A stretch of 64,000 nucleotides of DNA from Thiohalophilus sp. (GTDB lineage Bacteria; Pseudomonadota; Gammaproteobacteria; UBA6429; Thiohalophilaceae), in contig NZ_JAXHLN010000003.1 in assembly GCF_034522235.1 (NCBI RefSeq), forward strand, positions 930,001-994,000, written 5' to 3'. The position numbers and the translations under genes were made by a program. Numbering within the stretch: the first letter of the stretch is position 1; every line of letters starts with the position of its first letter. Below are positions 58,004 through 64,000 of this stretch, in pieces. Under the pieces are notes generated by a model. The model made no database searches, had not been told where the DNA came from, and saw nothing but the letters and a program-made list of their open reading frames with translations.

Positions 58004-60400
58004 TTGGCTAATCGACGGCAGCCCCGCCCCGCTCCACGCCACGGTGTGCGTTATGTCGGACTGATTGGCGGGCTTTTTGCCCTGGCCATACTGGCTGCGG
58101 CTTTCACGGTGGCGGTGGTCCAGATTCAGTCGGGGGTGGCGGCCTATCTGTCCGGACAAACTATCTGGTCCCGGGGTCAGGTCAAGACGGTCTATTATTT
58201 GTCTGAGTATGCCGAAACCGGCGAGCCTGAAATGCTGGAACTGGCGCGACGTTGGTACGATATTCCACTGGGCGATCTCCAGGCCCGCAGGGCGATGGAG
58301 AATGAGCCTTTCGACTATACGGCGGCACGTGAGGGATTTCTGCGCGGCCAGTTTCATCCCTCGGACATTCCTCGCGTTATCGTATTGTTTCGATTTTTTT
58401 CCGATGCCCCGTATTTTCGTGACGCAGTGAGGGCATGGCAGGACAGTGATCGGCAAATTCTGGCGCTGGGGGAAATTGCCGAGGGACTGGCGCGCGAATG
58501 GCAGTCCGAAGAACCCTCCTCCCGGCGACTGGCTGAGTTGAAGGAACAACTGGTCACGGCCAGTGACAAGCTGGACATCCAGGTTGCAACGTTTCGCAGT
58601 GCCATGACCCGACTGGCACGCCTGATGCCCAGCATATTGTCACTGGCCAGTGTCGTGTTTTTTATTGTGTTTGGTGTGATTGCCATGACTTTCACGCTAA
58701 GGCTGACCCGGGCACTGCGCAACTCGGAACGCAAATTCCGCGCAACTTTTGAGCAGGCCGGGGTAGGGATTGCCCAGGTGGCCGAAGACGGTCGCCTGCT
58801 GGAGGTGAACCCGACGTTGTGCGGGATTTTACGCTATCCCAGAGAAGACATTCTCAAGCTTAATTACGCGCAACTTCTCCATCCAGAGGACAAGGAAGCC
58901 GGAGAGGATGATCCGCTGTATCCGGTCCCCGAACCGTTTGCCGCCCGGACGTTTGAGCAGCGTATGATCTGTGGAGATGGTTCGACAGCCTGGGCCAGGC
59001 TGACATTAACCCGGGTTGCCGAACTGTCTGATTCGCAAGTTTGCTATCTTGTCATTCTGGAAGACATATCGGAAGCTCAACGTTTGTCGGCGGAGTTGAG
59101 TTATCAGGCGAGCCATGATGAACTGACCGGGCTGATCAACCGGCGCGCCTTCGGGCGTTACCTGGAAGATGCATTGAGTCGGGCACGTAATGAAGACTCA
59201 CTTCACGCGTTGTGTTTTATCGATCTCGACCAGTTCAAGATCATTAATGATACCTCGGGACATTTTGTTGGGGACTATCTGCTGCAACAGGTGGCGGATA
59301 TCCTGAGCCAGCATCTTCGCAAGGGCGATGTGCTGGCGCGTCTCGGTGGTGATGAGTTTGCGCTGATTCTGGAATATTGCGATCTGGACATGGCAATAAA
59401 CGTGACCGAGAAACTGCGCAAAACCCTGGTCGAGACAAGATTCGCCTGGGAAGAACGCAGTTTTAATGTTGGTTGCAGTATCGGGATTGTACCGATTACT
59501 TCTGCTAATGTTGATGCGGACAACCTGTTACGGATGGCGGATGCGGCCTGTTATCTGGCCAAGGAACAGGGGGGGAACCGTATTCATCTTGTCCATGATG
59601 ACGACAAGGAACTTGTCAAACATCGCGAGCAAATGGAATGGGTTGGTCGCATTCGGGCGGCACTTGATAATAACCGGCTATTCATGGATGCGCAGTCTAT
59701 CGCCTCGCTGTCGCACCCGGATCAGGTCCGCTATGAAGTGCTTGTCCGCATGAAGGATGAGGACGGGCGAATCCTGTTTCCGGAGGCATTTTTGCCGGCG
59801 GCAGAGCGGTTCGAAATGGCTCACCTGATCGATCGTTGGGTGATTGAGAATGTGGTGACTCAACTCGATCATCATCCGCGGCATCTTGATAAGCTGGACG
59901 CCTGCCACATCAATATTTCAGGTCGGTCGTTTGGTCACCGGGATTTTCTCGATTTCGTTGTTACCTTGTTGGAACAACACGCCATTCCGGCGGAAAAAAT
60001 ATGCTTTGAAATTACCGAGACCGCAGCAGTCAGGAATCTGAGTGACGCGCGTGTCTTTATGGAGCGCCTGGGTGAGCTCGGTTGCACTTTTGCGCTCGAT
60101 GATTTCGGCGCGGGTCTGTCGTCATTCGGATATCTGCGTCAAATGCCGGTGGACTTCATCAAGATCGACGGAAATTTAGTACGCAATATCGCCACGGATA
60201 ATACCGATCGGGTGATGGTGAACGCAATTAGCGATATTGGCCGGTCACTGGAAAAAAGGGTTGTTGCCGAGTTTGTCGAAAATGAAGCCACGCTGAAGCT
60301 GTTGCGAGAGATGGGCGTGGATTTTGCGCAAGGCTATGCGGTTCATTATCCGTGCGGATTTATCGAGTTGCTAAACGAAGCATCTGTAAAGGACCGATAG
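58004..60400 (+). CDS. PAS-GGDEF-EAL cyclic-di-GMP enzyme
   Basis: 798 residues with a TTG start seven bases after AAAGGA. A TM helix near 22-44, a periplasmic region of about 155 residues and a second TM near 203-228 precede a PAS domain (about 245-365). The GGDEF domain carries intact GGDEF at 448-452 and an RxxD I-site at 439-442, so cyclase activity with product inhibition is expected. The EAL domain has EVL at 578-580 in place of EAL but keeps ETE, LDDFG, IKIDG and the late FVEN and QGY residues, so phosphodiesterase activity is likely. Confidence 0.93.
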   Translation: MANRRQPRPAPRHGVRYVGLIGGLFALAILAAAFTVAVVQIQSGVAAYLSGQTIWSRGQVKTVYYLSEYAETGEPEMLELARRWYDIPLGDLQARRAMENEPFDYTAAREGFLRGQFHPSDIPRVIVLFRFFSDAPYFRDAVRAWQDSDRQILALGEIAEGLAREWQSEEPSSRRLAELKEQLVTASDKLDIQVATFRSAMTRLARLMPSILSLASVVFFIVFGVIAMTFTLRLTRALRNSERKFRATFEQAGVGIAQVAEDGRLLEVNPTLCGILRYPREDILKLNYAQLLHPEDKEAGEDDPLYPVPEPFAARTFEQRMICGDGSTAWARLTLTRVAELSDSQVCYLVILEDISEAQRLSAELSYQASHDELTGLINRRAFGRYLEDALSRARNEDSLHALCFIDLDQFKIINDTSGHFVGDYLLQQVADILSQHLRKGDVLARLGGDEFALILEYCDLDMAINVTEKLRKTLVETRFAWEERSFNVGCSIGIVPITSANVDADNLLRMADAACYLAKEQGGNRIHLVHDDDKELVKHREQMEWVGRIRAALDNNRLFMDAQSIASLSHPDQVRYEVLVRMKDEDGRILFPEAFLPAAERFEMAHLIDRWVIENVVTQLDHHPRHLDKLDACHINISGRSFGHRDFLDFVVTLLEQHAIPAEKICFEITETAAVRNLSDARVFMERLGELGCTFALDDFGAGLSSFGYLRQMPVDFIKIDGNLVRNIATDNTDRVMVNAISDIGRSLEKRVVAEFVENEATLKLLREMGVDFAQGYAVHYPCGFIELLNEASVKDR

Positions 60401-60483
60401 CAGGTAAATTTATCCGATTGGCACAAGCTGAATAGCGGCCTCTTGCGTACTTTGTGTTACAACTGGCGGTTAGCCGGCCAACA

Positions 60484-61128
60484 TCACTCCATTAACGGCA
60501 AAAAGAACCCTTTGCCAAACGCCACAGCCTCGGGCAGGGTGAAAAGCGAAATATTTTCCGTATCGCCGTCTTGCCAGTGTTCGGCCGTTGCCCGGTTTTC
60601 AAGAAAGACCATCTCCATGCACATGCTGTGCGCCGCCACGGTGGTGGGCATTTGCCAGCGAATCCCGACGATGGCGTCGTCGGGCCGGGCCTCGAGCAGG
60701 GTATCGCCCTGCATCCGAATCTTGATGGGGCTGTTGCTTATATGGCACCTGGAGGTAATGTTCACCGTTTCGTCAAACATCGGTGCCACGGAGAGGGCAT
60801 CCAGGGCGCACATGGCATGGATCGTATGGCCGTTGACGGCGATTTGGTGCGGGGTTTGCTCACTGGTCAGGGGATACGCACCAACCGGTAATTGCTCCTG
60901 TTTATCCAGTACGATCAGATCAGCCTCCCCCAGCTTGTGTAAACTTGCTCCCAGGTCCTCTCCGTGCAGCCCGATCTCGAGTTCGGCCCCGGTTGGTGCC
61001 CGACCGTGTTCGATAAAACTGCGCAGAATAGCCTGATGCAGGTTTTTTAACGCAGGCGACAACTGTGTCTGTCGGGCCTTGAGAGGGAGTTGTGAATTCA
61101 GTCGTGCCACCGCGGCTTGAATATCCAT
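60484..61128 (-). CDS. MerB-like organomercurial lyase
   Basis: 214 residues from the ATG at 61128 (AGGAG six bases upstream). An N-terminal winged-helix-like segment is followed by the alkylmercury lyase domain. The key residues Cys107 and Asp110 (CALD), Cys128 and Cys170 have spacings 3, 18 and 42, identical to C96, D99, C117 and C159 of the R831b MerB. The expected chemistry is protonolysis of carbon-mercury bonds. No merR, merA or merT adjoins it, and it is convergent with the GGDEF-EAL gene. Some MerB-like proteins may have other roles. Confidence 0.85.
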   Translation of the reverse strand: MDIQAAVARLNSQLPLKARQTQLSPALKNLHQAILRSFIEHGRAPTGAELEIGLHGEDLGASLHKLGEADLIVLDKQEQLPVGAYPLTSEQTPHQIAVNGHTIHAMCALDALSVAPMFDETVNITSRCHISNSPIKIRMQGDTLLEARPDDAIVGIRWQMPTTVAAHSMCMEMVFLENRATAEHWQDGDTENISLFTLPEAVAFGKGFFLPLME

Positions 61129-61243
61129 GTGTGCTCCTGATGTGAGGCGCGTCATTCCGGCGTAACCGACCGATAATAGCGTTGAAGGCTCTCCGCGGTT
61201 TTAAAATCGGATTAGGTACCCGGAATTCAAACAGTACGCTTGA

Positions 61244-63415
61244 TTATTCTTTCCCTTTTTCTTTGACTGCGCGTCTGTGGGTATAGAGTAACGGCTCGGT
61301 ATAGCCGTTGGCCTGTTCGCGCCCCTTGATGACCAGATCAAAGGCGGCCCGGAAGGCCTGGCTGTTGTTGAAATCCGGCCCCATCGGGGTATAGGTGGGA
61401 TCGCCGCCGTTTTGACGGTCGACTTTTTCCGCCATGCGCTTCATCACTTCCAGCACCTGTTCGGCATCGCATAGGCCGTGGTGTAGCCAGTTGGCGATGT
61501 GCTGGCTGGCGATACGCAGGGTGGCGCGGTCTTCCATTAAACCGATATTGTTGATGTCGGGCACCTTGGAGCAGCCAATCCCCTGGTTGATCCAGCGCAC
61601 CACGTAACCGAGGATGCCCTGGGCGTTGTTTTCCAGTTCCCGGGTGATGCCGTCGGCATCGGACCGGTCGTTACCGAGCAGCGGAATGACCAGCAGATCA
61701 TCGACCGGGGTGCGTTTGCTTTTGGCGATTGTCCCTTGTCGCTCGAAGACGTTCACCTGATGATAGTGGATGGCATGCAGCACAGCGGCGGTGGGCGAGG
61801 GGACCCAGGCCGTGTTGGCGCCGGCTCGGGGGTGGTCGATCTTCGCGGCCAGCATCGCCTTCATGTTATCCGGCATGGCCCACATGCCTTTGCCGATCTG
61901 CGCCTTGCCGCTGAAGCCGCAGGCCAGACCGGTTTCGACATTGATCTTTTCATAGGCCTGGATCCAGATGCTCTCTTTCATTGCCCCCTTGCGCACCATG
62001 GGGCCGGCTTCCATGCCGGTGTGGATCTCGTCACCGGTGCGATCCAGAAAGCCGGTATTGATGAACACCACGCGATCCTTTGCGGCGCGGATGCATTCCT
62101 TGAGGTTGACCGAGGTGCGGCGTTCTTCGTCCATGATGCCCAGCTTGAGGGTATGCCGGGCCAGGTTCAGTTGATCCTCGATAAAGTCGAGCAGTTCATT
62201 GGTAAAGGCGGCTTCCTCGGGGCCGTGCAGTTTGGGTTTGACCAGATAAATGCTGCCGCGGCGGGAATTGCTGAGTGAACTGTTTTCCCGGATATCATGC
62301 AGCGCGATCAAGGTGGTGACCAGTGCATCGAGGATACCCTCGGGGATTGGTGCGCCGTAGTGGGTCACTGCTGCGTCGGTATGAATAAACAGGCCGACGT
62401 TGCGAATGAGTAACAGGCTGCGTCCGGGCAGGGTCAGGGTGTCGCCGCCCGGGGTCTGGTACTGGCGATCCGGGTTGAGGCGGCGGGTGAGCATCTTGCC
62501 GGATTTGGAGAAGGTCTCCGTCAGGTTGCCCTGCATCAGTCCCAGCCAGTTACGATAGGCCAGCACCTTGTCCTCGGCATCGACCGTGGCAACCGAATCT
62601 TCCAGATCCTGAATGGTGGTGAGCGCCGCTTCCAGCTGAATGTCTTTAATGCCGGCCGGGTGGGTCTTGCCGGTGGGGTGTTCGCGATCGATCTGCAGCT
62701 CGATGTGCAGACCGTTGTGGCGCAACAGCACGGCTTGTGGCTCGTCACTGTGGCCATCGAAACCGGCAAACTGATCGGCCTGCTGGAGTGTGGTTAACGT
62801 CCCATCCGTCAGAGTGACTGTCAGTTTTCCGTTGTCTATGCTGTAACTGCTTGCGATATGGTGGCTGCCTTTGGCCAGCGGGGCGACCGAATCGAGCAGG
62901 TCCATGGCCCAGTCGATTACCTTTTCACCGCGCCGGGGGTTATACCGGGGGGTGCGTTCGGCGCCGTCGGACTCGTCGATTACATCGGTGCCGTAGAGGG
63001 CATCATACAGGCTTCCCCAGCGCGCATTGGCGGCGTTCAGGGCGTAGCGGGCGTTGGTGACGGGCACCACCAGTTGCGGGCCGGCCACCGTGGCGATTTC
63101 GTCATCCACGTTGGTGGTGGTGATGCTGAAATCATCACCTTCGGGTAAGAGATATTCGATGTCGATCAGAAACTGTTTGTAGGCTTTGGCATCAAAGCGG
63201 GGATGTTCGCGGTGCCAGGCATCGATCCGGGCCTGGAGATTATCGCGCTGTTCAAGCAGTTCATGATTGCGCGGGCCGAATTGGTGAACCGTTTCCGAGA
63301 GTGTGCTCCAGAATTGTTCGGGTTCAATTCCGGAACCGGGCAGCGCTTCATCCATAATAAAGGCATGTAGCTGGCTGTCGATCTGCAGTTCGCCGGCCTG
63401 GATGTATTGCGTCAT
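61244..63415 (-). CDS. glcB: malate synthase G
   Basis: Condenses glyoxylate with acetyl-CoA to malate in the glyoxylate or glycolate pathway. 723 residues, the full length of the single-chain G isoform. Conserved blocks include [43 protein letters not shown] and the C-terminal [19 protein letters not shown]. The ATG is preceded by AAAGGT. No isocitrate lyase or glycolate oxidase gene is nearby; in an autotroph it could serve photorespiratory-type glyoxylate salvage (inference). Confidence 0.97.
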   Translation of the reverse strand: MTQYIQAGELQIDSQLHAFIMDEALPGSGIEPEQFWSTLSETVHQFGPRNHELLEQRDNLQARIDAWHREHPRFDAKAYKQFLIDIEYLLPEGDDFSITTTNVDDEIATVAGPQLVVPVTNARYALNAANARWGSLYDALYGTDVIDESDGAERTPRYNPRRGEKVIDWAMDLLDSVAPLAKGSHHIASSYSIDNGKLTVTLTDGTLTTLQQADQFAGFDGHSDEPQAVLLRHNGLHIELQIDREHPTGKTHPAGIKDIQLEAALTTIQDLEDSVATVDAEDKVLAYRNWLGLMQGNLTETFSKSGKMLTRRLNPDRQYQTPGGDTLTLPGRSLLLIRNVGLFIHTDAAVTHYGAPIPEGILDALVTTLIALHDIRENSSLSNSRRGSIYLVKPKLHGPEEAAFTNELLDFIEDQLNLARHTLKLGIMDEERRTSVNLKECIRAAKDRVVFINTGFLDRTGDEIHTGMEAGPMVRKGAMKESIWIQAYEKINVETGLACGFSGKAQIGKGMWAMPDNMKAMLAAKIDHPRAGANTAWVPSPTAAVLHAIHYHQVNVFERQGTIAKSKRTPVDDLLVIPLLGNDRSDADGITRELENNAQGILGYVVRWINQGIGCSKVPDINNIGLMEDRATLRIASQHIANWLHHGLCDAEQVLEVMKRMAEKVDRQNGGDPTYTPMGPDFNNSQAFRAAFDLVIKGREQANGYTEPLLYTHRRAVKEKGKE

Positions 63416-63751
63416 GGGGGTACCTTTGATGTCGGGTCTGGCCGTCGTTATCCATAGTTTACCATTTTAAGCATAGACGTTTTTGAACCTCTTCGTTGAA
63501 GACTCGCCACAGACAAGGTGATGACCCGTACCCGGGCGACAATAAACGACTCACCGATCGATTGTCGTGCTCCCAACCGGAGGCGGTGTTTTCGCCTGCA
63601 CGAAAAGAAACGGCTAAAAACCCTGTAAATACTCATGAATTGTGGTCAGTGAACTGTGACCTCGTCGACGGCCGCTCCTTTTATAACAGGATGCAGTGAC
63701 TATACTTGTTGGTGTCAGGACGTGCAGTGAGCTCACAAACGATACAGGGGT
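63416..63751. other. divergent spacer upstream of glcB
   Basis: 336 bases between glcB and the last gene. Nothing coding is supported; the short open frames are arginine-rich shadows. AT-rich stretches near 63455-63480 probably contain the glcB promoter. Confidence 0.5.
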
Positions 63752-64000
63752 ATGACGATGACGAGGCGTTATTTAAAAGTGCTGGAGTACCTGATGATTG
63801 CCACCGGGGTCGTCGTGGCGTTTATCGCGGCGTTCGAGCCGCAAGCGGCGGAGGGGTATTACCTGCATGCCGGCATCCTGCTGGTCGGGTTATTGCCTTA
63901 TTTTGTCTATTCCCTGGCGGTGGCGTTGATGGACCGTGCGCTGGTGACACTACACGGTGTGGTGTTGTTGGCAATTCATATCTGGATGGTCGCTGTCGTG
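63752..64000 (+). CDS. membrane protein, 3' end outside window
   Basis: 83 codons open to the window end. ATG at 63752 or, with better spacing from AGGGG (63746-63750), ATG at 63758. Three hydrophobic helices are visible (about 12-26, 37-58 and 65-83), with a short polar loop containing EPQAAEGYYLH. Family not recognised. Confidence 0.6.
   Translation, partial: MTMTRRYLKVLEYLMIATGVVVAFIAAFEPQAAEGYYLHAGILLVGLLPYFVYSLAVALMDRALVTLHGVVLLAIHIWMVAVV

Overview
The window reads as an ordinary, gene-dense and mostly GC-rich gammaproteobacterial chromosome. The support is the gene order: leuS-lptE-holA-proA-nadD-rsfS-rlmH, maf-rng-yhdP-nitrilase-tldD with darP and pmbA, the kdsC-lptCAB-rpoN-hpf-ptsN cluster with hprK and rapZ, and mlaFEDCB-ibaG-murA-hisGDC. 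An hprK gene inside the rpoN/PTS-Ntr cluster together with a DabA/DabB inorganic-carbon pump suggests a Chromatiales-like, possibly sulfur-oxidising autotroph. That placement is inference; no rRNA, tRNA or CRISPR array was seen.

Layout. 1-9307: translation, envelope and RNA-processing housekeeping genes, all on +, with leuS cut by the window start. 9348-18061: YhdP, a small exported protein, a nitrilase-family amidase, and the TldD/PmbA protease pair flanking DarP. 18178-28137 (minus strand): MgtE, HPr, a mannose-type EIIA, RapZ, HprK, PtsN, HPF, RpoN, LptBAC, KdsC, a metal-binding HMA peptide and a Ca/Na antiporter. 28325-38318: MlaA and a zinc-ribbon peptide (minus), then a DUF72-like protein, the full MlaFEDCB phospholipid-transport operon, IbaG, MurA and HisG-HisD-HisC. 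38319-41810: a repeat-filled spacer followed by a clearly AT-rich island carrying small exported or membrane proteins and a gene remnant. 41814-50427: a broken PDC-sensor gene, a CinA-like protein, a lipid/glycolipid-looking operon (LPG-synthase/flippase-like protein, a degenerate phosphoesterase fused to a GT4 glycosyltransferase, a PAP2 phosphatase, a RibD-like reductase) and an exported metallo-beta-lactamase-fold hydrolase. 50417-56316 (minus): a tightly coupled four-gene DAB carbon-uptake operon (DabB, an extra membrane subunit, DabA, a PII-like protein). 56745-64000: an outer-membrane barrel, a PAS-GGDEF-EAL protein, an orphan MerB-like organomercurial lyase, malate synthase G and the start of a membrane protein.

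The most interesting points are the four-component DAB operon with palindromes upstream; the fusion whose phosphoesterase half has lost nearly all metal ligands while the glycosyltransferase half looks intact; the MerB homologue with exactly conserved active-site spacing but no mer genes nearby; a PTS-Ntr cluster lacking EI; the AT-rich island; and several families of short dispersed repeats. The repeats usually sit against gene ends: a palindromic AT-rich element in three copies, a GACGAGG element that duplicated the end of mlaB, a roughly 100 bp element in two copies, and a 14 bp tandem repeat in front of hisD.
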